Shown: positions 6,875-13,846, counted from the first letter of the stretch. The stretch is DNA of 18,358 nt from Clostridiales bacterium (GCA_004557805.1 SFFS01000029.1:1-18358), one strand, 5' to 3'. Notes: generated from the sequence alone by a model not told the origin. Program-made: numbers and translations.

Positions 6875-7822
6875 ATGGGCCGTGAACGCGAACGCCAGCG
6901 CTATCTGGAAGATATTCCCTATAATTTTTCCATCACGCACGACGTCTCGGATGATGGGCTGTGCGGCGTATTTCACATCCACTACGTGTTCGAACTGCTG
7001 CTCATTCTCTCCGACGGCGTGCAGATCGACCTGGATGAGGAGCGCTACTCCGTCCCACGCGATACGGTTATCATGTACAGCCACACAGATCTGCACCGCG
7101 CTATTGCGCGCCGGAACCACACGTATGATCGTTATATCCTGTATTTCTGTCCAGAGGAAATCGATATCTTTTCCTCCGAGCAAACGCACCTTCTGGAGTG
7201 TTTCTACCATCGTCCCTCGCACGCCTCGCCCATTCTGCCGCTGACGCCCGAACAGAAAACCGTTCTGCTTCCGCTTTTCGAGGCGCTGAATCGCGTGTAC
7301 AACCAGCCGCAGCCGCTTCCCGGCGACACGCTGCTGGAGCGCACGCTCGTTTGCCAGATTCTGATTTATCTCAACCGCTACTACCGCGCCTATAACAACC
7401 TGCCCGAAATGACGGCAGGCGCGGACACGCGCGTCATCTACAAGGTGCTCACCTATATCGCCGAGCACTATACGGAAAAGCTGACGCTTTCCGATTTGGC
7501 GCAGCAGGTCTTTCTTTCCAATCACTACCTGTGCCGCCGTTTCAAGCAGGTGGTCGGCATTTCGCCGATGGACTATGTCGCCAACCTGCGCATGACAAAG
7601 GCGAAGGAACTGCTCATTCAGGGCATTTCCGTGGAAGAAACCTGCGCCCGCGTCGGCTACGGTAACCTTTCACATTTCAGCCGTCAGTTCCATCAGAAGA
7701 CGGGCATGAGTCCGCGCCAATATGCTTCCGGCAGAGGCGCAAGAGGAACGATGGGAACAGCGGGCTCCCTGCCCCCACGCCCCCACCAGGGAGCTGAGGT
7801 TTCCGCGCCTTCCGGTTTGTGA
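6875..7822 (+). CDS. AraC-family transcriptional regulator
   Basis: This is a DNA-binding regulator, probably sensing a small molecule such as a sugar. 315 residues. The N-terminal half is a cupin-like sensor: FHIHYVFELLLIL at about 33-45, DEERYSVPRDTVIMY at 54-68, then HTDLHRAI. The C-terminal double helix-turn-helix covers about 188-285, with LTLSDLAQQVFLSNHYLCRRFK and ISVEETCARVGYGNLSHFSRQFHQKTGMSPRQY characteristic of the family. After residue 285 there is an unusual 30-residue Gly/Pro/Arg-rich tail whose DNA contains a perfect 8-bp inverted repeat (7763-7770 with 7786-7793). GGGAGG lies eight bases before the ATG. Its target is unclear: it diverges from the sulfur operon, and the sugar operon is 2 kb away. 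Confidence 0.92.
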   Translation: MGRERERQRYLEDIPYNFSITHDVSDDGLCGVFHIHYVFELLLILSDGVQIDLDEERYSVPRDTVIMYSHTDLHRAIARRNHTYDRYILYFCPEEIDIFSSEQTHLLECFYHRPSHASPILPLTPEQKTVLLPLFEALNRVYNQPQPLPGDTLLERTLVCQILIYLNRYYRAYNNLPEMTAGADTRVIYKVLTYIAEHYTEKLTLSDLAQQVFLSNHYLCRRFKQVVGISPMDYVANLRMTKAKELLIQGISVEETCARVGYGNLSHFSRQFHQKTGMSPRQYASGRGARGTMGTAGSLPPRPHQGAEVSAPSGL

Positions 7823-7831
7823 TTTTCCGTT

Positions 7832-9076
7832 TTATGCGTTGGTCTGTTTTTTCGCTATCCTGTTCAGCACTACGGAAACGGTCTCCTGACTGTCGAGCCA
7901 ATAGTCCGGTTCAAACCCGGCCGTTTCCTGGATTCCCGCATCGAAAACCTTTTGCGGGCACCAGAGCACAATTCGGGAATTCGGCAAATAATAAATGCAC
8001 AGATCGCCAAAGCGGCCGATACCGAGAGAGCCGCAGCCATAGAACGTGACCCGAGGCCGCGAAGCGGCCCATGCAATCGCCAGTTCCGCCGACGACGCGA
8101 CCCTGTCGTTGAGAATCACATGGAGTTCTCCCGGGAACAGATCGCCCCTCGGCGCCGCCGCCTTTGCGGCTTCTTTCAGCCGATAAGGAACGTCTTTGAT
8201 TTCCCCGGTTTCTTTTGCGTGGACAAGCGTTGACTGCAATTCAAGGATTTTTACCGAATCCGCAGCGCCGCCATACAATCCCGTTAAAAAGCGTTTGGGG
8301 AACTCCGAGTTCCCGCCAAGATTATTGGATAAATCCCACACCACATGGCGATATTCTCTGCATTTCTTTCCGGTCCGATACATCCTGTCCATCGCTTCTT
8401 CCGAATCTCCGACAAAGCTTGAGCAGGCGATCATCGCAGTATTCCCCTCGTAGCGCTCTTCAAGCAGCGATTCTTCCTTCGCTTCTCCGCTCATGATTTT
8501 GTGCAGCGGAAGGATTTCCGCTCTGCCTTCCAGCTGGACGGAAATTTCTTCTATCGGCGTTTTTGAGCGAACGCCCAGCAAATAAACGTCGGTTCCGGTT
8601 TCTCCAAGCGTCGGAAACGCGCGGACGGTCTCGTCAAAGGAAACCCGCTTCCCCGAATCCGGTTCGTAATATGCGTCTCCCTTTTTGCAGACGGTCATAT
8701 CTGAAACATAGGTCTGCAACTTTTTATAGAAGCCCGCTCCATAATCCAGCGTCGACAGGGCCAGATGTCCATCCGAAATAAAGGAAAGCCTTGAGCCTAT
8801 GCAATCAATCAGCTGATTTGGCGTTATCTCCGCAGCGCTGCGTACCGATTTCGCAATCTGCTCAAAAGCGTTGTCGAACAAAGCCCTGTCGTAATACGAA
8901 TATCCGCTATATGCATTTTCAAAAACATATCGAACGTACAGAACGTCCGTCAGCGCCTCTTCCGCCGTGATGGTTTTCGGCACGCTTTTATAGACGCTCT
9001 GGCCACGATTAAACATCCTTCGGAGCGTCGTCATCGGTTCTTTCGAAGAATAGGTTAAATATTCCAGACAGTTCAT
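7832..9076 (-). CDS. S41-family peptidase-like protein, no signal peptide or PDZ domain seen
   Basis: Probably a serine peptidase of the S41 (C-terminal processing/tricorn core) fold, or a non-peptidase relative. From the ATG at 9076 (GGAGG four bases upstream) it has 414 residues. Family landmarks are SDGHLAL at about 102-108 (candidate catalytic His 104), WDLSNNLGGNS at 247-257 matching the usual DLRxNxGG strand-loop, and NDRVASSAE at about 323-331, where S328 or S329 is the candidate nucleophile. The Thr-x-Gly-Lys element with the general-base lysine of CtpA-type enzymes reads GSLGIGRFGD here, so a His/Ser/Glu arrangement like tricorn or CPAF is more likely. There is no hydrophobic N-terminal segment, so a cytoplasmic location is inferred. 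It is convergent with the AraC gene, nine bases apart. Confidence 0.8.
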   Translation of the reverse strand: MNCLEYLTYSSKEPMTTLRRMFNRGQSVYKSVPKTITAEEALTDVLYVRYVFENAYSGYSYYDRALFDNAFEQIAKSVRSAAEITPNQLIDCIGSRLSFISDGHLALSTLDYGAGFYKKLQTYVSDMTVCKKGDAYYEPDSGKRVSFDETVRAFPTLGETGTDVYLLGVRSKTPIEEISVQLEGRAEILPLHKIMSGEAKEESLLEERYEGNTAMIACSSFVGDSEEAMDRMYRTGKKCREYRHVVWDLSNNLGGNSEFPKRFLTGLYGGAADSVKILELQSTLVHAKETGEIKDVPYRLKEAAKAAAPRGDLFPGELHVILNDRVASSAELAIAWAASRPRVTFYGCGSLGIGRFGDLCIYYLPNSRIVLWCPQKVFDAGIQETAGFEPDYWLDSQETVSVVLNRIAKKQTNA

Positions 9077-9116
9077 ATTTCCTCCGCAAGTCCAGGCCGT
9101 CGTTTTGTCTGCCCTC

Positions 9117-9145
9117 ATATTATCACACAGCGCAAAGCGGCACAA
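9117..9145 (-). promoter_or_regulatory. Weak candidate promoter of the S41-like gene
   Basis: On the minus strand TTGTGC (9140-9145), 17 bases, then TAATAT (9117-9122). The spacing is ideal but both boxes match only partly. It lies 40 bases upstream of the preferred start and downstream of the rplA terminator, so the gene needs a promoter about here. Confidence 0.35.
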
Positions 9146-9171
9146 CAAAAACCGCGGCGGTCAGCCGTTAT

Positions 9172-9203
9172 AAAAAAACGCCGCCCGGTTTCCCGAGCGG
9201 CGT
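9172..9203 (-). terminator. Intrinsic terminator after rplA
   Basis: On the minus strand an 11-bp stem (arms 9193-9203 and 9178-9188, with one T-G wobble) closes a GAAA tetraloop and is followed directly by seven T residues (9172-9178, the first being part of the stem end). It lies 50 bases beyond the rplA stop and ends the ribosomal protein operon. Confidence 0.93.
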
Positions 9204-9252
9204 ATTGCATGTCTGGTTTTTCCTGAGGGTGAAGCGCCGATCTGTTTCAGAA

Positions 9253-9942
9253 TCAGAACTTCAGCGGGTTGACCTTGATGCCAGGGCCCATCGTGCTGGA
9301 CAGGACGACCGACTTGAGGTAGGTGCCCTTCGCAGTAGCGGGCTTGGCCTTGTTGATGGCGTCCATCAACGTGGTCAGGTTCTCCAGCAGCTTGCCGTCT
9401 TCAAAAGACTTGCGGCCGATGGGGCAATGGATGATAGCGGTCTTGTCGACGCGGTATTCGACCTTACCGGCTTTGATATCATGGATGGCCTTGGTCACAT
9501 CCATCGAAACGGTGCCGCTCTTCGGGTTCGGCATGAGGCCCTTCGGGCCGAGCACGCGGCCCAGACGGCCGACGACGCCCATCATGTCAGGCGTAGCAAC
9601 GCAGGCGTCGAAATCGAACCAGTTTTCCTTCTGGATCTTCTGGACGAATTCTTCCGCGCCAACGTAATCGGCGCCGGCAGCTTCGGCTTCCTTGGCCTTG
9701 TCGCCCTTGGCGAACACGAGCACGCGGACGGTCTTACCGGTACCGTTGGGGAGAACCACGGCGCCGCGGACCTGCTGGTCAGCGTGGCGGGGGTCGACGC
9801 CCAGACGGACGGAGATTTCGATGGTTTCGTCGAACTTGGCCTTCGCGGTCTGCTTGACGAGCGAGATGGCCTGGTCCGGATCATACTGGGTGAGGCGATC
9901 AATCAGCTTCTGGCTGTCAACGTATTTCTTTCCGTGCTTCAT
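9253..9942 (-). CDS. rplA: 50S ribosomal protein L1
   Basis: L1 binds 23S rRNA helices 76-78 at the mobile L1 stalk near the E-site; in bacteria it also represses its own operon by binding a similar site in the mRNA. 229 residues, the normal length. Diagnostic stretches are GKKYVDSQKLID near the N-terminus, NGTGKTVRVLVFAKGDKA in the middle, LGRVLGPKGLMPNPKSGTV, and SSTMGPGIKVNP at the C-terminus. AGGGGAGG lies seven bases before the ATG. It is 14 bases downstream of rplK and is the last gene of the operon: a strong terminator follows rather than rplJ-rplL. Confidence 0.98.
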   Translation of the reverse strand: MKHGKKYVDSQKLIDRLTQYDPDQAISLVKQTAKAKFDETIEISVRLGVDPRHADQQVRGAVVLPNGTGKTVRVLVFAKGDKAKEAEAAGADYVGAEEFVQKIQKENWFDFDACVATPDMMGVVGRLGRVLGPKGLMPNPKSGTVSMDVTKAIHDIKAGKVEYRVDKTAIIHCPIGRKSFEDGKLLENLTTLMDAINKAKPATAKGTYLKSVVLSSTMGPGIKVNPLKF

Positions 9943-9956
9943 GTCTATACCTCCCC

Positions 9957-10382
9957 TTACTCCTCGACGGTGATGCCCATGGAACGGGCGGTGCCCTTGA
10001 CCATGCTCATCGCGGCTTCGATGCTGGCCGCGTTGAGGTCAGGCATCTTCATTTCGGCGATCTGACGAACCTGTTCCTTCGTCAGCTGGCCAACCTTTTC
10101 CTTGTTCGGCACACCGGAGGCCTTGCTCAGGTTCAGCGCCTTCTTGATGAGGACGGGAGCCGGCGGGGTCTTGGTGATGAACGTGAAGGAACGGTCGGAG
10201 TAAACGGTGATTACGACAGGAATGATGAGGCCCGCCTGCTTGGCGGTACGCTCGTTGAATTCCTTGCAGAAACCGGGGATGTTAACGCCATGCTGGCCCA
10301 GCGCAGGACCGATCGGCGGCGCGGGGGTCGCCTTTGCGGCCGGCACCTGAAGCTTGATGAACGCAGTAACTTTCTTGGCCAT
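9957..10382 (-). CDS. rplK: 50S ribosomal protein L11
   Basis: L11 sits at the base of the GTPase-associated centre of the large subunit and contacts elongation factors. 141 residues, standard length. The sequence has the characteristic N-terminal domain (KVTAFIKLQVPAAKATPAPP, then IGPALGQHGVNI), FTFITKTPPAPVLIKKA, and the C-terminal rRNA-binding domain ending in GTARSMGITVEE. AGGAGG is seven bases or so before the ATG. It follows nusG after a 128-base leader-like gap that contains a likely L1-binding hairpin, so translation of rplK (and, by coupling, rplA) is probably feedback-controlled by L1. Confidence 0.98.
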   Translation of the reverse strand: MAKKVTAFIKLQVPAAKATPAPPIGPALGQHGVNIPGFCKEFNERTAKQAGLIIPVVITVYSDRSFTFITKTPPAPVLIKKALNLSKASGVPNKEKVGQLTKEQVRQIAEMKMPDLNAASIEAAMSMVKGTARSMGITVEE

Positions 10383-10399
10383 TGTGTCCTCCTATATTT

Positions 10400-10438
10400 G
10401 TGGTTAAGCGGAACGGTTGTTCCACCGGTTCCTCCCAC
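10400..10438 (-). promoter_or_regulatory. Probable L1-binding autoregulatory RNA upstream of rplK
   Basis: On the transcribed strand GTGG (10435-10438) pairs with CCAC (10400-10403), enclosing an asymmetric internal loop (GA on the 5' side, GCTTAA on the 3' side) and an upper hairpin in which GGAA-c-CGGT pairs with ACCG-TTCC. The pattern GTGGGAG, hairpin, then ACCAC mimics the L1 site in 23S rRNA as I recall it. Ribosomal protein L1 repressing its own operon through such a mimic is well established in bacteria; that this copy functions is inference. Confidence 0.7.
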
Positions 10439-10439
10439 G

Positions 10440-10458
10440 CCCGCGGACGTGCCGCGGG
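10440..10458. repeat. GC-rich hairpin in the nusG-rplK gap
   Basis: CCCGCGG (10440-10446) and CCGCGGG (10452-10458) form a perfect 7-bp stem with a five-base loop, directly upstream of the L1-site-like element in the transcript. There is no T-run, so it is not an obvious terminator. It may fold as part of the rplK leader. Confidence 0.5.
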
Positions 10459-10510
10459 GTCTCAACGCCCCGGAGGGCTGTTGATGGCGGAGTTGCTTTG
10501 TCTGCGAAGA

Positions 10511-11047
10511 TTATTCTTCGCGCTTGATCTGCGAGAACTCCAGTTCCACCGGAGTTTCGCGTCCGAACATGGAAACCGTCACGCGCACCGTCTGGTGCAG
10601 GGTGTCGATCTCGTCCACACGCCCGACGAAATCCTCGAGCGGGCCGGACAGAATGCGCACATCCTCGCCGATGGCGATGTCCACGCGCATCGAGCGGCAT
10701 TCCATGCCCATGGTTTCGACTTCTTCTTCGGACAGCGGGACCGGTTTGGATCCCGGGCCGACGAAGCCGGTCACGCCGCGGGTGTTTCTTACAACGTACC
10801 AGGATTCGTCCGTCATGACCATCTGAACGAGGACATATCCGGGGAACACCTTGCGCTGAATCGTGCGGCGCTTGCCGTTTTTGATCTCGACGACCTCTTC
10901 CACCGGAACGCGAATCTCTTTGATGAGATCCTGCATGCCGTTGTTCTCGACGGCCTTTTCGAGATTGGCTTTCACCTTGTTTTCATAACCGGAATAGGTA
11001 TGCGCGACATACCATTGCAGTCCGTTGCTTTCGCCGTGATCCGCCAT
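10511..11047 (-). CDS. nusG: Transcription termination/antitermination factor NusG
   Basis: NusG binds the clamp of RNA polymerase and links transcription to translation, pausing and Rho. 178 residues, typical for Bacillota. The NGN domain opens with LQWYVAHTYSGYENKVKANLE (10-30) and has the signature KVFPGYVLVQM at 66-76, then VRNTRGVTGFVG at 86-97. The KOW domain starts near 126 (IGEDVRILSGPLEDFVGRVDEID). An AAAGGA ribosome site precedes the ATG at 11047, 18 bases after secE. There is no inserted domain, so this is the housekeeping protein and not a LoaP/RfaH-type paralogue. Confidence 0.98.
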   Translation of the reverse strand: MADHGESNGLQWYVAHTYSGYENKVKANLEKAVENNGMQDLIKEIRVPVEEVVEIKNGKRRTIQRKVFPGYVLVQMVMTDESWYVVRNTRGVTGFVGPGSKPVPLSEEEVETMGMECRSMRVDIAIGEDVRILSGPLEDFVGRVDEIDTLHQTVRVTVSMFGRETPVELEFSQIKREE

Positions 11048-11065
11048 GCCGTTCCTTTCCCGGTC

Positions 11066-11332
11066 TTACCGAATGATGAGAGAAATCAGTTCCGACGCGC
11101 CCAGGTCGAGGAGACCGATCACAACCGCCATCAGCACCATAAAGATCAGCACAACGCCGGTAGCGTTGATCAGATCCTTACGGCCGGGCCATGTGACCTT
11201 TTTCAGTTCGGCCCAAGTTTTCTGGATGGAAGCCCAGAACTTCTTGGGGAGCTGTGCGACCTTGGCAAAAAAGCCGTTCTTCACAGGCTTTTTCTCGCCC
11301 TTCGCAGGGAGCTTGTTTGCTTCATTGGCCAT
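11066..11332 (-). CDS. secE: Preprotein translocase subunit SecE
   Basis: SecE stabilises the SecY channel. 88 residues, a little longer than minimal single-span SecE because of a Lys-rich N-terminal stretch (residues 1-32). The amphipathic helix has the family signature AELKKVTWPGRKDLI at 41-55, followed by one membrane span at about 57-75. AAAGGA is upstream of the ATG at 11332. It sits between rpmG and nusG, the usual bacterial order. Confidence 0.96.
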   Translation of the reverse strand: MANEANKLPAKGEKKPVKNGFFAKVAQLPKKFWASIQKTWAELKKVTWPGRKDLINATGVVLIFMVLMAVVIGLLDLGASELISLIIR

Positions 11333-11365
11333 TGTTTCACATCCTTTGCCGTTGGGAGGAAGCGA

Positions 11366-11527
11366 TCAGCGGGTTTCCTTATGGGCCGTGTGCTTCTTGC
11401 AGAACGGGCAGTACTTATTGAGCTCGATGCGGTCGGGGTTGGTCTTCTTGTTCTTGGACGTGGTATAATTGCGCTGCTTGCATTCCGGGCAAGCGAGAGT
11501 GATTTTCACGCGGGCGCCGACAGCCAT
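11366..11527 (-). CDS. rpmG: 50S ribosomal protein L33, zinc-binding form
   Basis: This is a small large-subunit ribosomal protein. The 53-codon frame runs from the ATG at 11527 to TGA at 11366-11368, with GGAGG eight bases upstream. The sequence begins MAVGARVKITLACPEC and has a second pair in YCPFCKKH, so both CxxC pairs of the zinc ribbon are intact: it is the C+ (zinc-containing) type, not the zinc-free paralogue made under zinc starvation. It is the first gene of the operon, 33 bases before secE. Confidence 0.96.
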   Translation of the reverse strand: MAVGARVKITLACPECKQRNYTTSKNKKTNPDRIELNKYCPFCKKHTAHKETR

Positions 11528-11601
11528 GTCAACTACCTCCATTTCTTATTTAATCAGGAAATGACAGACAAATAAAAGCCTGTCTCCAAACATGCCCATA
11601 T

Positions 11602-11630
11602 AATTTAGCATGCCGCAACCGATCTGTCAA
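11602..11630 (-). promoter_or_regulatory. Sigma-A promoter of the rpmG-secE-nusG-rplK-rplA operon
   Basis: On the minus strand a perfect TTGACA (11625-11630) stands 17 bases from TAAATT (11602-11607). The predicted start is near 11595, giving a leader of about 68 bases before rpmG. The arrangement is the same as that of the sulfur operon promoter. Confidence 0.75.
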
Positions 11631-11718
11631 CAGCTTTTTGTTGATTCCTCTGGGTTTTCCGCACTTTTTGCTGAAGTTTTGCTTCTACTGTTTTTAGGGT
11701 CGCAGGGCGGCCCTCAGG

Positions 11719-11875
11719 CCGTCAAAAAACTACCGTTTTTTGACGGAGGAGACCCGCCTTCTGAAATTCTGCGGAATTTCCAGGCGAAGGCGGGACGGGG
11801 AATGCATTTTCAACCGCAAATCAAAGATTTGCTCCTTTGAAAATGCCATTTTTGCCGCACATGTCGCCAAAAATG
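11719..11875. repeat. Array of four long inverted repeats in the largest intergenic gap
   Basis: Four hairpins follow each other. A: arms 11719-11729 and 11736-11746, 11 bp perfect (12 with the loop-closing C-G). B: outer arms 11753-11761 and 11786-11794 (9 bp), inner arms 11763-11769 and 11774-11780 (7 bp). C: outer arms 11804-11813 and 11837-11846 (10 bp), inner arms 11816-11822 and 11826-11832 (7 bp). D: arms 11847-11854 and 11868-11875 (8 bp). The stretch lies between two outward-facing promoters, so it is in neither leader. A miniature mobile or palindromic repeat element, or an uncharacterised structured RNA, is possible. The rest of 11528-11994 holds only the two promoters and the 5' leaders. 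Confidence 0.75.
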
Positions 11876-11914
11876 ATTGAAAATGAGAGGGCTACTGCCC
11901 TGAAAAAACGCCTT

Positions 11915-11954
11915 CGCCGCGCCCGTTGACTGCGCGGCGGGTTTCGACTATACT
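11915..11954 (+). promoter_or_regulatory. Promoter of the HAD hydrolase gene with an overlapping palindrome
   Basis: TTGACT (11926-11931), 17 bases, TATACT (11949-11954). The -35 lies in the loop of a perfect 8-bp inverted repeat, CGCCGCGC (11915-11922) with GCGCGGCG (11932-11939), so a repressor or a cruciform could control access. The leader to the ATG at 11995 is about 34 bases with GGAGGT at 11980-11985. Confidence 0.7.
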
Positions 11955-11994
11955 GTTGCACGGAACAATGATTCTACCCGGAGGTACAATTTCA

Positions 11995-12696
11995 ATGAAA
12001 GCGAAAGCGCTTTTTCTTGACTGCGGCGGCGTAATGGTCTGTCCCCCGACGGGCGATTGGACGCTGACGAACAAAATGCTGCCCGTCCTGGGCGCGGACT
12101 TCTTCGAAAAGCATCTTGAGGAATATCGCCGGGCGCGCAAGTGCGCCGACCAGTATATCCCGGACGGCTATCTGATGGACGACGAACTGCCGGAATGCGC
12201 CATGATGGAACGCTTCTACCGCCTCACGTTCGCCGCGATGGGCCGTCATTTTTCCGATGAAGAATACGCGTTCCTCGTCGAGTGCCAGCGCAGCGTTACA
12301 AAATACCGTTTCTTCGACGATGTAAAGCCCTTCCTCGCCGCCTGGCAGGGCAAAATCAGGCTGGGCGTCATCTCCGACGCGCCGCCGTCCACGCGCCGCA
12401 TCCTGCGCGAGGAAGGCGTCGCGCAATATATGGACGGCATGACGTTCTCCTCTGAGCTGGGCACGCTCAAGCCCGACCCGCGCATGTACCGGCACATGCT
12501 GGAAATGATCGGCGTCGCGCCGGAGGACGCCGTGTTCGTCGACGATATGCCCCGCAACCTCTTTGGCGCGCAGGCCGTCGGCATGCAGGCCGTGCAGATG
12601 ATCCGCCCCATGCCTGCCGCCTACCCCATGGACGCGCAGTGGGACGGCCCTGCGGCGCACGATTTCGCGGAGCTGGGCAGGCTGCTGGAGCTGTGA
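11995..12696 (+). CDS. HAD-superfamily hydrolase
   Basis: Probably a cytoplasmic phosphatase or related hydrolase of the haloacid dehalogenase fold; the substrate is not readable. 233 residues from the ATG at 11995, which has GGAGGT nine bases upstream. Motif I is FLDCGGVMV at 7-15 with nucleophile D9 (Gly replaces the second acidic residue, as in YihX-like members), motif II is VISDAP, motif III is the lysine in LGTLKPDPRMY, and motif IV is VFVDDMPRN. A helical cap of roughly 70-90 residues sits between motifs I and II (subclass I). It appears to have its own promoter and may be cotranscribed with the asparaginase gene 67 bases downstream. Confidence 0.9.
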   Translation: MKAKALFLDCGGVMVCPPTGDWTLTNKMLPVLGADFFEKHLEEYRRARKCADQYIPDGYLMDDELPECAMMERFYRLTFAAMGRHFSDEEYAFLVECQRSVTKYRFFDDVKPFLAAWQGKIRLGVISDAPPSTRRILREEGVAQYMDGMTFSSELGTLKPDPRMYRHMLEMIGVAPEDAVFVDDMPRNLFGAQAVGMQAVQMIRPMPAAYPMDAQWDGPAAHDFAELGRLLEL

Positions 12697-12702
12697 TTTT
12701 TC

Positions 12703-12719
12703 GCCGCGCGCCGCGCGGC
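12703..12719. repeat. 17-base GC palindrome between the HAD and asparaginase genes
   Basis: GCCGCGCG and CGCGCGGC flank a single C (centre 12711). It begins six bases after the HAD stop. It is not followed by a T-run in either direction, so termination is not evident. No convincing promoter is seen between it and the asparaginase start at 12764. Confidence 0.5.
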
Positions 12720-12763
12720 TGAAACCGCCTCCGTCCCCTCTGAAACAATCCGGGAGCGCGAAG

Positions 12764-13756
12764 ATGAAACCGAAAATCCTGCTTCTTTCCACCGGCGGCA
12801 CCATCGCCGCTGTGCCCACGGCCAACGGTTTGCAGCCCGGCCAGACGGGCGCGCACCTGCTTTCCATGCTCGGCCGCCTTCCCTACGACGTGACCGTGCA
12901 GGACATCCTCCAGCTGGACTCCACCAACATCCAGCCCGAGGAGTGGCAGTTCATTGCCGAGCGCGTGTATACGCTGCGCAAAGGCTATGCGGGCGTGGTC
13001 GTCACGCACGGCACTGACACCATGGCCTACACCGCCTCGATGCTCACGTTCATGCTTTCCGGGCTCGACGTGCCGGTTGTGCTGACGGGCAGCCAGCTGC
13101 CCATCTCCAACCCGCTCAGCGACGCGCCGTATAACCTGCGCTGCGCGCTGGAGATGGCTGTTTCGGGCGTGCCGGGCGTTTTCATCGCGTTCGACCGCAA
13201 GGTTCTGCTGGGCTGCCGCAGCGTGAAGGTGCGCACGACGGGATTCAACGCGTTCGAAAGCGTAAAGGCGCCCGTCGTCGCGGAGGTCAACTCCGACGGC
13301 CTGTGCTTCACCGACCCGCTGCCGCCGCGCCCCGCCGGCCCGTGCGTGCTCAAAAAAGAGCTCGACAGCCGTGTGGTGCTTATCAAGCTCATTCCGGGCA
13401 TGGATCCGGGGCTGTTCCGCGCGCTGGAATCGATGGGCTGCCGCGGCGTCGTCATCGAAGCGTTCGGCTCGGGCGGACTGAATTTCCTGCGGCGCGATCT
13501 GATCTCCGCGCTGGGCGATCTGGTTCGCCGGCAGATTCCCGTCGTGGTATGCAGCCAATGCCTTTACGAGCGCAGCGACCTGACCAAATACGAAGTCGGC
13601 CGCCGCGCGCTGGCGGAGGGCGTCATTCCCGGCGAGGACATGACGAGCGAGTGCGCCGCGACAAAGCTGATGTGGGCGCTCGGCCAAGGAATGGCGACGG
13701 CAGAAATCGCCGAGTTTTTCCAGACGAACGTCGCCGGAGAGGTCACGCTCCGTTAG
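12764..13756 (+). CDS. ansA: Type I (cytoplasmic) L-asparaginase
   Basis: Hydrolyses L-asparagine to L-aspartate and ammonia. 330 residues, matching AnsA-type enzymes (about 325-340). The first signature is LLLSTGGTIAAVP at 6-18, with T13 the expected nucleophilic threonine. The second is VVVTHGTDTMAYTA at 78-91, with T84, D85 forming the second catalytic pair. Further on are TGSQLPI and GCRSVKVRTTGFNAFES, the latter holding the expected catalytic lysine region. There is no signal peptide, so it acts on cytoplasmic asparagine. GGGAG is seven bases before the ATG. It probably shares a transcript with the HAD gene. Confidence 0.95.
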   Translation: MKPKILLLSTGGTIAAVPTANGLQPGQTGAHLLSMLGRLPYDVTVQDILQLDSTNIQPEEWQFIAERVYTLRKGYAGVVVTHGTDTMAYTASMLTFMLSGLDVPVVLTGSQLPISNPLSDAPYNLRCALEMAVSGVPGVFIAFDRKVLLGCRSVKVRTTGFNAFESVKAPVVAEVNSDGLCFTDPLPPRPAGPCVLKKELDSRVVLIKLIPGMDPGLFRALESMGCRGVVIEAFGSGGLNFLRRDLISALGDLVRRQIPVVVCSQCLYERSDLTKYEVGRRALAEGVIPGEDMTSECAATKLMWALGQGMATAEIAEFFQTNVAGEVTLR

Positions 13757-13764
13757 TTCTCCGC

Positions 13765-13794
13765 TTGACTTCGCGCCCGAGGTTATGTTACTAT
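13765..13794 (+). promoter_or_regulatory. Candidate promoter before the YczE-like membrane protein gene
   Basis: TTGACT (13765-13770), 18 bases, TACTAT (13789-13794), starting nine bases after the asparaginase stop. The predicted start, about 13801, falls at the foot of a terminator-like hairpin. Confidence 0.55.
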
Positions 13795-13802
13795 AGCCAT
13801 AT

Positions 13803-13846
13803 GAGCTTTTTGCGTTTCCGTATCAAACGCGAAAAGCTCTCTTTTT
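13803..13846 (+). terminator. Terminator-like hairpin: ansA terminator or leader attenuator
   Basis: Arms 13803-13817 and 13825-13839 form a 15-bp stem (14 Watson-Crick pairs and one T-G) with a seven-base loop, followed by TCTTTTT (13840-13846). It fits an intrinsic terminator for ansA, 47 bases past its stop. It is also just downstream of the candidate promoter at 13765-13794 and only 17-24 bases before the next gene's ATG, so it could act as an attenuator or 5' stabiliser. Confidence 0.75.

Noticed and set aside
10382..11575. 397-codon frame on the plus strand across nusG, secE and rpmG
   Set aside because: Runs through three housekeeping genes and their spacers on the other strand.
11719..11746. 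Hairpin A as the terminator of a gene
   Set aside because: Its T-run is within the stem, no gene ends nearby on either strand, and both neighbours point away.
11610..11840. 76-codon frame on the plus strand in the large intergenic gap
   Set aside because: Reads straight through hairpins A-C, has no ribosome site, and its residues simply encode the inverted repeats.
12467..13687. 406-codon frame on the minus strand opposite the HAD and asparaginase genes
   Set aside because: Crosses two well-supported genes; composition typical of an antisense shadow.
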